Source: Leptofilum sp041748655 (lineage in GTDB: Bacteria > Chloroflexota > Anaerolineae > Promineifilales > Promineifilaceae). Taken from it: DNA of 64,000 nt. Made by a program: the position numbers and the translations under genes. Positions 17,686 to 25,550 of the stretch are shown piece by piece (positions within the stretch are counted from its first letter, which is position 1; each line of letters opens with the position of its first letter). The notes beneath the pieces are model-generated. The model saw nothing but the letters and a program-made list of their open reading frames with translations. It was not told the DNA's origin and did not search any database. Location: assembly GCA_041748655.1 (NCBI GenBank), contig JBGTCV010000003.1:61971-125970 (forward strand), read 5' to 3'.

Positions 17686-18690
17686 ATGAGACATCTATTA
17701 ATAACCGCTCCTTTCCCTTCACATCTAGTCGATAAGATTCGGGCTGTTTCGCCTAATCTCACGATTGAACAGCGCACGTTGCCAAACGGCCGTTGGCCAG
17801 CCGATTGGACCACAAATGCCGAAATCTATTACGCATTGGGCGACACCCCTCCGCTGGCACAAGCCCCAAACTTGCAATGGGTTCAGACTCACTATGCCGG
17901 TGTAGACAGCCTGGAAGATAGCGAACTGTGGCAAAGCGACACCCTCATCACCACTGCCAGCGGTGTCCATGCTGCCAATATGGCCCAATACGCCATGACC
18001 CAAATTCTGGCCTGGGCGCACCGCGTGCCAAACTGGTTTGCCTACAAGCAAAACCGCCGCTGGGCCAGTAAGCGTTGGGAAAATTTTGTGCCACAAGAGC
18101 TGCGCGGCAAGACTTTGGGCATTTTAGGCTACGGCAGCATCGGGCGCGAATTAGCCCGGCTGGCCAAACCGTTTGGCTTCAAAATTTTGGTTACCAAGCG
18201 CAATGCTCGCCAGTTAACCGATGCCGGGTACAGCATGCCGGGCCAGGGTGACCCCGCTGGCGACTTGCCAGACCGTATCTATCCTAGCGAGGCAACCCGT
18301 TCTATGGTGGCTGAATGCGACTTTGTAGTTATTACGCTGCCCTTAACGGAGCGCACCCACCACCTGTTTAATGAAGAGATGTTGAAGGCGATGAAGCCAA
18401 CCGCCTTTTTAGTGAACATTGGTCGAGGCCCTATCATTAAAGAGGCCGATTTGGTACGCGGCCTGAAAAAAGGTTGGTTGGCTGGGGCTGGGCTGGATGT
18501 GTATGAAGAGGAGCCGCTGCCAGATAACAGTCCTCTTTGGCAGCTGGAAAACGTTATCATGACGCCCCACATCAGCGGCTTTACGCCACATTATGATGAT
18601 CGGGCCACCGATGTTTTTGCCGAAAATCTGCGACGCTACCTGGCAGGCGAACCGCTGCTCAACCTGGTGAATCGACAAGAAGGATATTGA
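17686..18690 (+). CDS. D-isomer-specific 2-hydroxyacid dehydrogenase
   Basis: 334 residues. The NAD-binding domain has GILGYGSIGRELARLAKPFG and the later NIGRGPIIKEADLV (catalytic Arg region in VNIGRG and upstream). The Glu-containing LDVYEEEPLP and the histidine in PHISGFTPHY complete the family signature. It reduces 2-keto acids or oxidises 2-hydroxyacids with NAD(P)H, but the substrate cannot be read. AGGAG lies eight bases before the ATG. It stands alone, divergent from the stress genes. Confidence 0.92.
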   Translation: MRHLLITAPFPSHLVDKIRAVSPNLTIEQRTLPNGRWPADWTTNAEIYYALGDTPPLAQAPNLQWVQTHYAGVDSLEDSELWQSDTLITTASGVHAANMAQYAMTQILAWAHRVPNWFAYKQNRRWASKRWENFVPQELRGKTLGILGYGSIGRELARLAKPFGFKILVTKRNARQLTDAGYSMPGQGDPAGDLPDRIYPSEATRSMVAECDFVVITLPLTERTHHLFNEEMLKAMKPTAFLVNIGRGPIIKEADLVRGLKKGWLAGAGLDVYEEEPLPDNSPLWQLENVIMTPHISGFTPHYDDRATDVFAENLRRYLAGEPLLNLVNRQEGY

Positions 18691-18740
18691 TTTATTTTGG
18701 GTTTTCCGGATTTTGCGGGGTTGAAGCCGTGAAACGTAAA

Positions 18741-18776
18741 ACGTGATGCGTGATTTTCTCTGGTCACGCATCACGT
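18741..18776. repeat. Perfect 13-base inverted repeat
   Basis: ACGTGATGCGTGA and TCACGCATCACGT surround a 10-base loop between the convergent dehydrogenase and secreted-protein genes. It resembles the short-unit palindromic spacers found elsewhere in the window. Confidence 0.65.
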
Positions 18777-18840
18777 CAGGCTCGATCCCGCGAATTCCCA
18801 AAGAGCCAAAAATCTGAAAGAAAAGAGCCCCCTGAAAGAA

Positions 18841-18872
18841 AAGAGCTCCGGTTTTTGCCGGAGCTCTTTCTT
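18841..18872. terminator. Bidirectional intrinsic terminator
   Basis: AAGAGCTCCGG and CCGGAGCTCTT form an 11-base GC-rich stem around TTTTTG, followed by TCTTATTCT. It lies between convergent genes ending at 18690 and 18928, so it can serve both. A tandem copy of CTGAAAGAAAAGAGC precedes it. Confidence 0.8.
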
Positions 18873-18927
18873 ATTCTGAGGGATTCAACTTCAGAGTTGA
18901 ACCCAACCTATGGGGTGGTGTGTTGCG

Positions 18928-20391
18928 TTAGTTGGGATATTTGATCCACCCGGAAGGCGTCGCCCCTGCATCATGTGGGCCGCAAAGCTCATTGCCACAG
19001 AAGTAAATGTCGTAGTCGTCAAACTCGGTGATGGGTACATTGCCAACGGGTATGCGGAAGGTGGCGCTGTCGGCTGGTACGTTATCGAGAATCAGAGGAA
19101 TACACTCGGGGGCGGGCGCGGTACATGATGGGTCAATATTGCCCTGGAGGTCTGTGAAGCCGTTGAAGGTGACACGGCCGTCACCTAGTTGATCGGGCAC
19201 GTTGAAAACCATCTCGTACATGCGTATGGTGCTGTGATTGAAGCGACAATCCGGTTGGTCGGCGCAAATGAAATGGATAGTCTCCAGATCGGCCGGATCG
19301 ACCACGTCCCAGGCATCGTAGGTCTGCCAATCGTACTCGAAGATCTGGTTATGAGGATCAGGAAAGTAAGGCAGTTGAACGGGTAGGACGCCGCTGTTCC
19401 AGTATTGGACGTTTTTGCCGCTGGCCAGCACGTGGTTTAGGTTTTCCAGTTGGGTAGATGTCCGGTACGGTGGCAGGCCAAAGCGTTCGGCTGGCACGGG
19501 CGGGTCCGTTTCTAGCGGACAATGCTCCGTTTTGTAGTCACAGTGCATAATACCGAAGTCGCCCCAACCGCCCGTTTGTGCCACGCCGCAGTTGTTGCCA
19601 GTGCTGTCGCAGAGAAGGGCAATGGCGCGAAATGAGTGGAAGCGTGCCTTGGTATCAAGAGTACTGCCGACGCTGTGGAGTTGGACGAGAGCGTACTTAA
19701 TGCAGTTGTCACCGGTCTCGAGCACAGCGCATTCAGGGTTTTCCACGTAGACGTATTTGTAACCGGCGTGTTTGTGTACGTTTTCATGGGGCGTTTGCCA
19801 GGGATAAGAAACAGGCTGCTCCCAGCTCTGTACTTCCTCAGCGAAAATAGTATCGGACGGATTGTGATTGTGGGTGTGATCGTAGTGACAGCCATACTCG
19901 TAGTTCCAGATGCCGTGAAAGGCACTATTGTCGTGGGCTACGCCAATGGCTTCACAGGCAGGTGCGCCGGCAAATGGTTGGATATTGCCGCCAGGAGGTG
20001 GCGGGGGTGAGGTTGGCGCGGGCGGCGGGGTAGTCGGCTCGGGGGCCGGGGTTGTTGGTTGGGGTGGTGGGTTGGTTGGTTCGATGGGTGGTTGGGTTGG
20101 TTGGGGGTCACTGCTGGGCCCACTGCAAATGACGTTTACGGCCGTACGAGACAACCGCTGCACCTGCACGCCCCGCCCATCACAGGCAATCTCGGCATTG
20201 TCGCCACTCACCAGGCTCAGGTTAAACGATTGCGCCCAGGCGGAAACGCCCATGATCATGGCTGCAATCAAAATAGCGCTTACCACAATAAGGCGCGATT
20301 TTGGTTTTAAACGACGAATGTTGGTTTGTTCGGCGCCTGGAACTGGCCGCCGTTCTTGCGACTGCTTTTGCTTATTCATGCTCTGCTCCAT
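18928..20391 (-). CDS. Secreted/anchored protein of unknown function, Cys- and His-rich
   Basis: 487 residues. A basic N-terminus is followed by one hydrophobic segment (LIVVSAILIAAMIMGVSAWA), either a signal peptide or an anchor. Next come a short domain, a Pro/Thr linker (about 100-145) and a long exported domain with many paired cysteines. It has a conspicuous HDNSAFHGIWNYEYGCHYDHTHNHNP stretch, read here as two joined parts around GCHYDH, suited to metal binding. I recall similar HYDH-containing exported proteins from environmental bacteria but know no function for them. Start could also be the Met five codons in. Confidence 0.65.
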   Translation of the reverse strand: MEQSMNKQKQSQERRPVPGAEQTNIRRLKPKSRLIVVSAILIAAMIMGVSAWAQSFNLSLVSGDNAEIACDGRGVQVQRLSRTAVNVICSGPSSDPQPTQPPIEPTNPPPQPTTPAPEPTTPPPAPTSPPPPPGGNIQPFAGAPACEAIGVAHDNSAFHGIWNYEYGCHYDHTHNHNPSDTIFAEEVQSWEQPVSYPWQTPHENVHKHAGYKYVYVENPECAVLETGDNCIKYALVQLHSVGSTLDTKARFHSFRAIALLCDSTGNNCGVAQTGGWGDFGIMHCDYKTEHCPLETDPPVPAERFGLPPYRTSTQLENLNHVLASGKNVQYWNSGVLPVQLPYFPDPHNQIFEYDWQTYDAWDVVDPADLETIHFICADQPDCRFNHSTIRMYEMVFNVPDQLGDGRVTFNGFTDLQGNIDPSCTAPAPECIPLILDNVPADSATFRIPVGNVPITEFDDYDIYFCGNELCGPHDAGATPSGWIKYPN

Positions 20392-21007
20392 TTTTGGCCA
20401 TAAGCGTACGGTTTGCTTATGGCGATCTTCTTTCGGTTTGTTTAACAGTTTTTAATTGGTGCTGCTTCTTCTTGCTTGGAACTTGTCTTTATCTGTTTGT
20501 AAGATGGCATTCCCTTTTAGCTTCTTCACGACTTTTGGGGATGCCATCTTATAACCTGCTTTTACCTGACAGTTCTTCTTCACCTGTTGTTTGTTGTGCT
20601 ACGCTTAATATGCGTGTTGTTTGCAAGCTGTGCTGGGAAATGTATCCGGCTTCACCTCCTTTTTCTTGGTTTATGGTCGGATTTTTCCTGGTTGTTGGTT
20701 GGTTGCCGTTTGGTAGGTTGGTTGTGTTATGTCAAATCCGTGTTTGCTGATGGCCGCACTATAGCCAGCAGCCGGGGGCAGGTGAATAGGAAAAAACGCA
20801 TGGTACGGCCGTCCTAATTGCCCGCATTTGCAATCAATATTTATGGAATTGTTATGAGCTTGGGGTCAAAATAGGGTCAATCGGGGAGTTTTTAGCGAGT
20901 TTCACCTTATTTGGAAAAAGTTACAACATTTCTGACGATCTCGTTTCTTTACGCTTTGTTCACGTGGGAAGACGGCCGTTCTTATCTCTCACTTATGCTG
21001 CACTGTG
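20392..21007. other. 616-base gap with a long inverted repeat, no gene seen
   Basis: AAGATGGCATTCCC (20501-20514) and GGGGATGCCATCTT (20537-20550) pair at 13 of 14 positions around a 22-base loop, 110-160 bases upstream of the secreted-protein gene. A G/T-rich stretch with GGTTGG repeats follows at about 20690-20725. Two ACGGCCGT sites fall here (20814, 20973). Open frames exist but have no ribosome binding sites or plausible protein character. It may contain the promoter and leader of the secreted-protein gene. Confidence 0.5.
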
Positions 21008-21826
21008 TCAAAACTCCAGTTTAAAGGAAAGCTGCTGCGCTTCGGCCGGGGTGGGTTTTTGGGCGCGGATGCAGTAAGACAACCCAGATACATTCTTCTC
21101 GCTGCGAATGCGATAGCCGGATTTCTGCAAAAGCGTGCGCCAATAGTCGGCCGTGGGCAGGCTAATACCCGCCAGGCCACGAATAAGCCAATTCGTTTGG
21201 CTGCGCACTGATTCGGCCAGCAGCAGCTGTCCTTGCGGCTTCAAAACGCGGTACACTTCCTGAAGTAAGGCGAGGCGGTCCCCCTCCTGCCAAAATTCAC
21301 CCGCTACGTGGCATAGCATGACCGTATTGATACTCTCGTCGGGCAAGGGCAGCAGATTCAGGCTGCCTTCACGCCAGCTCAGGCGGGGGTCACTTGGCGG
21401 CGGTGGCTCCTGGTTGCGCCAGCGCACCAGCCACGGGCTAATGATCCACTGTGGATTGTAGATGTCGATGACGATGATTTGGCCGGTGGTGAGGCGGCGC
21501 GACAGGCCAATCACCTGCCTCTGCAAGCCTAAATCGATGTAGGCAAACCGCTCCGTGGCGGGCAGCTGTCCCATGTCGAACAGCACGTGATGTGGGATGA
21601 TGCCGTCAAAATCGTACCGTTGGCGGGCTTCCCAGATGCCTGCGCCGATGAAGTAGATTAAAATGACAAAAACGGCCGTTGCCAGCGGAACAAAAGAGAG
21701 CCAGCCATGCATGGCGCTTAGCCCGATGATAATGAGCGCCACAACCATGCTCAGGTACAGCAGCGCAAACCGGGGCCAGTTGGCCAGAATGTAGGTGCGG
21801 GTTCCACTAAAACGGCCGTCTTTCAT
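21008..21826 (-). CDS. Membrane-anchored SAM-dependent methyltransferase
   Basis: 272 residues. Two hydrophobic helices (about 15-60) are followed by a class I methyltransferase-like domain: RFAYIDLGLQRQVIGLSRRL, IIVIDIYNPQW (the acidic end of strand 2) and VLKPQGQLLLAESV. The Gly-rich motif I is poorly conserved (YIDLGLQ in place of DxGxGxG), so activity is uncertain. Divergent from the next methyltransferase by 38 bases. Confidence 0.65.
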   Translation of the reverse strand: MKDGRFSGTRTYILANWPRFALLYLSMVVALIIIGLSAMHGWLSFVPLATAVFVILIYFIGAGIWEARQRYDFDGIIPHHVLFDMGQLPATERFAYIDLGLQRQVIGLSRRLTTGQIIVIDIYNPQWIISPWLVRWRNQEPPPPSDPRLSWREGSLNLLPLPDESINTVMLCHVAGEFWQEGDRLALLQEVYRVLKPQGQLLLAESVRSQTNWLIRGLAGISLPTADYWRTLLQKSGYRIRSEKNVSGLSYCIRAQKPTPAEAQQLSFKLEF

Positions 21827-21864
21827 AGCCGCGTAGTATACCTAAAATCAGACTGAATCCGTTA

Positions 21865-22509
21865 ATGACTCAATTAACCAATATCGATCAAGGATACGAT
21901 GAGATGAACGAAGAGCTGAAAGAATCTTTGACCCGCTTTACCGAAAGATATACCAATGGTCAGGTGCCGTGGGACGACACATTGCCGCCGCCAGAGGTAC
22001 AGGCGTTGGTGGCGGCGCTGCCACCGGGTCGGGCATTAGATTTGGGCTGTGGCTACGGCCGTACCGCTATCTATCTGGCACGGCACGGCTGGCAGGTGGA
22101 TGGCGTTGATTTTGTGCCGCAGGCCATTGCCGAGGCAAACAGCCGGGCAGAAGCAGCCGGCGTGGCCGAAAACATTCAGTTTCATGTCGGTTCGGTGGCC
22201 GATTTGCATTTTGTGGCGGGACCGTTTGATTTAGCCATTGATATTGGCTGTATGCATTCGCTTAGCGCCCCGCTGCAAGCCGCCTACCGAGACGAGCTGC
22301 TCCGCCTGCTGCGACCAGAAGCCGCCTACCTGCTCTTCGCCCGCCTGCGCAACCCCAACGACGATTCCTTCGATGGCCCCAGCGGCATAGCTGAAGCAGC
22401 GCTGCGAACGCTTTTTGCCCCCTTCACGCTGCAAAAAAGCGAGCTTGGTCTTACCGAAGGAAGGGATTACAGCTGGAGCTCTGGCTGGTTTTGGTTTTGT
22501 ACTCGGTGA
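21865..22509 (+). CDS. Class I SAM-dependent methyltransferase
   Basis: 214 residues. Motif I is RALDLGCGYGRTAIYLARHG and motif II VDGVDFVPQAIAEA, followed by FDLAIDIGCMHSL (post-I acidic region). The opening WDDTLPPPEV resembles thiopurine/tellurite (TPMT/TehB-like) methyltransferases. The substrate is unknown. The start at 21865 is followed by a second possible ATG at 21904. It is head-on with the triple-DsbA gene, five bases apart. Confidence 0.88.
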   Translation: MTQLTNIDQGYDEMNEELKESLTRFTERYTNGQVPWDDTLPPPEVQALVAALPPGRALDLGCGYGRTAIYLARHGWQVDGVDFVPQAIAEANSRAEAAGVAENIQFHVGSVADLHFVAGPFDLAIDIGCMHSLSAPLQAAYRDELLRLLRPEAAYLLFARLRNPNDDSFDGPSGIAEAALRTLFAPFTLQKSELGLTEGRDYSWSSGWFWFCTR

Positions 22510-22514
22510 TTACG

Positions 22515-24551
22515 CTACTCCCCTGCTTCTTCCAATAAAAACTCAATTGCCTCTACAAAGGTGCTGTATGGCTGCGCGCCAGACAAAAAGTAGCCGTTCA
22601 AAAAGAAGGCGGGCGTGCCGCTAACGCCAAAGCTGATCCCTTCGTCTAGATCGGTGTAGATGCTCATTTCGTGAGTGCCGTCGGCCAGGCAGGTAGCAAA
22701 TTGGGCCTCATCCAGCGCCATTTCGGCGGCGTACTGGTTGAAGAGGGTGTCGGCATCGGAACGGCCGTTCCATTCCGTCAGACTCTCAAATAACCTGTGG
22801 TGCATCGCCACAAAAGCGCCCTGATCCCCCGCACAGCGAGCGGCATTCGCGGCCATGACGGCTTGCGGATGTATCTGCGTCAGCGGGAAATCCTTAAAGA
22901 CGTAATAAACCACGCCTGTATCAATGTAATTTTCCTTGAGCAGCGGGAAGGTTTGGGCAAAGTGGCGGCTGCAAAACGGACATTGGTAATCGGTGTACTC
23001 CACAATGGTGATTGGCGCGTTGGGGTCGCCAATGGCATAAGAGCCTTCGATGGGTACCTCCACTGGACCAGCGGGCGGTCGGGGTTGGGCCTGCGCCGCC
23101 TGTGCCTGCGCCTGCTCATAGGCCTGACGGGCCTGCGCCTCTAGCACAGCTTCCAGCTCCCCATTTTCAATGAGTTCAGACACAGCCTCAAACACGGCAA
23201 ACGACTGGGCACCGCGCAGTGGATAGCCATTCACATAGAAGGTCGGCGTGCTGTTTACGCCCAGGGCAAATGATTCTTGCTGATTAGCCAGCACCCGGTC
23301 GCGCTGTTCGCCCAGGTTGATGCAGCGTTTCAGGTCATTGGCAGCCAGCCCCAGATCGGTGGCCAAATCAGCAAAAACGTTGATAGCGGCCGTTTCGCCG
23401 CTGCCGCCCCATATTGCCTGATTGGCAAACACAGCGTCGTGCATCTCTTTATAGGCGTCTTGTTCACCGGCACAGCGAACGGCCGTTGCCGCCACAATCG
23501 CCTCCGGGTGTAAACCGTCCAGCGGTAAATCTTTCAGGGCGTAGAAAACACGACCCGTTTCAATCAACTCCGCAAACACAGTCGGAAATGTTTCCATGGC
23601 GTACTGCTGGCAGTACGGGCATTGGTAATCGGTGAACTCCACAATTTGCACAGGGGCATCTGGGTTGCCAGCCGACCAGGCAACGGTACTCGCCTCTACC
23701 CGAATGGCCACGGGTGTCGGCACGGCATACTCAGGCGGGAGTTCGCCACTGCCGGGCGCGGCGGCGATGCTGCCACCGCCACCAATCAGGGTAATTGCCT
23801 CGTTAAACGTGGCCAGCGGTTGAGCACCGATAAGCGGCTGTTCATTAATAAAGAAACTTGGCGTGCTGCTGACGCCACGGGCCAACCCTAATTGATAATC
23901 GGCCTGTACTTCTGCGGCATAGCGGTTCTCTTCCAGACAGGTGTTGAATGGTTCCAGTGCCAACCCCAGCGCCTCGCCATAGCTGGTGAAGATGACGTTG
24001 GCCTGGTTGTGGCTCCATTCGGCGATATTGGTAAAGAGTCGATCATGCATTTCCCAATAGCGTGCGGCGCTTTGCTCTCCGGCGCAGCGTGCGGCGTTGG
24101 CGGCCAGCGGTGCTTGCGGATGGTTGTTCAGCGGAAAATCGTAGAAGATGAACAGGACTTCACCGTTGGTAATCTGGTTATCATTGATGGCTGGGAATGT
24201 TTGGGCGGCAAAACGGCCGCAAAATGGGCATTGGTAGTCAGAGAACTCTTCGATGACAACGGGCGCGTCTGGATTGCCGCGATACGGCCGTCCCTCTGCC
24301 GTAAAGCCCACCTCAATGCCGTCGGCATCCAGCTCTGCCGTTTTGCCGGACAGGGTGACTGGGGGGGGATTGTTGGTAGGTACGGCCGTCTCCACCTCAC
24401 CTTGCAAAAGATTGCCGCCGTCGCGTGGGGTTAACAGTTGCGGCAGCCCCGATTGTTCCGTTTGAGCGGCAGGCGTGGCCGCGCCACAGGCAGCCACCAG
24501 AAAGATGAGTATGGTGGCTAACCACCCCGTTTTCTTTATTGAAAAAACCAT
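22515..24551 (-). CDS. Lipoprotein with three tandem DsbA-like thioredoxin domains
   Basis: 678 residues. The lipobox is LVAAC (Cys22). Three homologous domains each have a DYQCP(F/Y)C active site at about 108-111, 311-314 and 524-527. Each also has a second cysteine pair (RCAGEQ...TCLEE; RCAGEQ...RCIN; RCAGDQ...TCLAD) and a cis-Pro loop (STPSF, STPTF, GTPAF). All three therefore keep what is needed for dithiol oxidation or disulfide exchange. Linkers are Gly/Pro-rich, then Ala/Gln-rich coiled (EAQARQAYEQAQAQ). It should be tethered outside the cell, oxidising or isomerising secreted proteins. Single-domain relatives are common; three active domains in one chain is unusual. Confidence 0.93.
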   Translation of the reverse strand: MVFSIKKTGWLATILIFLVAACGAATPAAQTEQSGLPQLLTPRDGGNLLQGEVETAVPTNNPPPVTLSGKTAELDADGIEVGFTAEGRPYRGNPDAPVVIEEFSDYQCPFCGRFAAQTFPAINDNQITNGEVLFIFYDFPLNNHPQAPLAANAARCAGEQSAARYWEMHDRLFTNIAEWSHNQANVIFTSYGEALGLALEPFNTCLEENRYAAEVQADYQLGLARGVSSTPSFFINEQPLIGAQPLATFNEAITLIGGGGSIAAAPGSGELPPEYAVPTPVAIRVEASTVAWSAGNPDAPVQIVEFTDYQCPYCQQYAMETFPTVFAELIETGRVFYALKDLPLDGLHPEAIVAATAVRCAGEQDAYKEMHDAVFANQAIWGGSGETAAINVFADLATDLGLAANDLKRCINLGEQRDRVLANQQESFALGVNSTPTFYVNGYPLRGAQSFAVFEAVSELIENGELEAVLEAQARQAYEQAQAQAAQAQPRPPAGPVEVPIEGSYAIGDPNAPITIVEYTDYQCPFCSRHFAQTFPLLKENYIDTGVVYYVFKDFPLTQIHPQAVMAANAARCAGDQGAFVAMHHRLFESLTEWNGRSDADTLFNQYAAEMALDEAQFATCLADGTHEMSIYTDLDEGISFGVSGTPAFFLNGYFLSGAQPYSTFVEAIEFLLEEAGE

Positions 24552-24602
24552 TAATTTCCACTCCGTCTATTCGTCTTAACCATTGGGATGTGCTAGACTT
24601 TT

Positions 24603-25481
24603 ATGTTTATTTTGACTTTTTTGCTCATGGTCAATAGCTCGTATCTTAAACGAAAAGAGGACAAGATACCAACGAAAGCGTGTCTTTTTGGGTTGGCATT
24701 AACATTAGTCGGCCTGCTTGCTTTTTGGCAGGCTGCGGCCGTTTCTGCCCAATCCAACAGCGGCATCGTAACACCCGCTTCTGGCGAAACCATTGCCGGC
24801 GTGGTGGAGGTGCGGGGGACGGCCGTTCATCCCAACTATCTGCGCTACGAATTGGCCTTTTTACAGCAAAATGTGCCCGGCGCTGAGTGGATTGTGTTTG
24901 CCGAAGGGGCGGAACCGGTGACAAATGGGACACTGGCGGTTTGGAACACTACGGTTGGGCGTGATATTGGCGCACCCGTTTTCCCAGACGGGCGTTACCA
25001 GCTGCGGCTGCGCGTGGTAAAAACTGATTTTAATTACGACGAATATTTCGTCACCGACCTTATCATTCAAAATGAGGGGCCAACGCCCATACCTACGCCA
25101 GATGAAACGGCCGTTGCGTTAACAGCCACTGTTTCAGCCATCCCGGCCCAGCCCACAGGCAGTACCGGCAGCAGCTTTCAGCAGCCTACGCCGCTGCCCT
25201 CACTGACCCCCTTTCCCACGCTAACACCGCCACCCACGGTGGTGGGCGGTGCACCCGCCGCCCCGCCAACTGGCGGCAGCGACAGTGAAGGTGGCTTACT
25301 GGGGCAGCTGGAAGCGGTGGAGACCAGCAGTGTAGGCAATGCTTTTTGGCTGGGGATTCAGCTCACGGCCACATTATTTGCCGCCGCTGGGGGCTACCTG
25401 CTGCTGCGCTGGGCGGTTCGCCGCCTGTGGCATTTTTATTGGACACACAGAGAGGCTGGGGAAGTGGAAAGTGAAAAGTGA
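24603..25481 (+). CDS. Exported protein with Ig-like domain and C-terminal membrane anchor
   Basis: 292 residues. A signal segment (ACLFGLALTLVGLLAFWQ) ends near AVSAQS. A beta-rich domain with GIVTPASGETIAGVVEVRGTA follows, the style of bacterial Ig-like surface domains. Then come a Pro/Thr/Ser linker, one membrane helix (FWLGIQLTATLFAAAGGYLLL) and a basic tail. It appears to display a small domain outside the membrane. The ATG at 24627 gives a more ordinary signal peptide and may be the true start. Function unknown. Confidence 0.7.
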   Translation: MFILTFLLMVNSSYLKRKEDKIPTKACLFGLALTLVGLLAFWQAAAVSAQSNSGIVTPASGETIAGVVEVRGTAVHPNYLRYELAFLQQNVPGAEWIVFAEGAEPVTNGTLAVWNTTVGRDIGAPVFPDGRYQLRLRVVKTDFNYDEYFVTDLIIQNEGPTPIPTPDETAVALTATVSAIPAQPTGSTGSSFQQPTPLPSLTPFPTLTPPPTVVGGAPAAPPTGGSDSEGGLLGQLEAVETSSVGNAFWLGIQLTATLFAAAGGYLLLRWAVRRLWHFYWTHREAGEVESEK

Positions 25482-25515
25482 AAAGCTACTTTTTACGGCT
25501 CATTTTTACTGAATC
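25469..25515. repeat. AAAGTG-periodic palindromic spacer
   Basis: GGAAAGTGAAAAGTGAAAAG and CTTTTTACGG...ACTGAATCACTTTTTTC pair imperfectly across the end of the anchored-protein gene. A better example of the same family lies at 48996-49068. Confidence 0.5.
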
Positions 25516-25550
25516 ACTTTTTTCAAAAAGGACGTAACCAAGACTAGACT

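Noticed and set aside
20301..20750. Plus-strand open frame of about 150 codons in the 20.4-21.0 kb gap
   Set aside because: Its beginning overlaps the secreted-protein gene, composition is odd (runs of Trp/Val/Gly from GGTTGG DNA), and there is no ribosome binding site.
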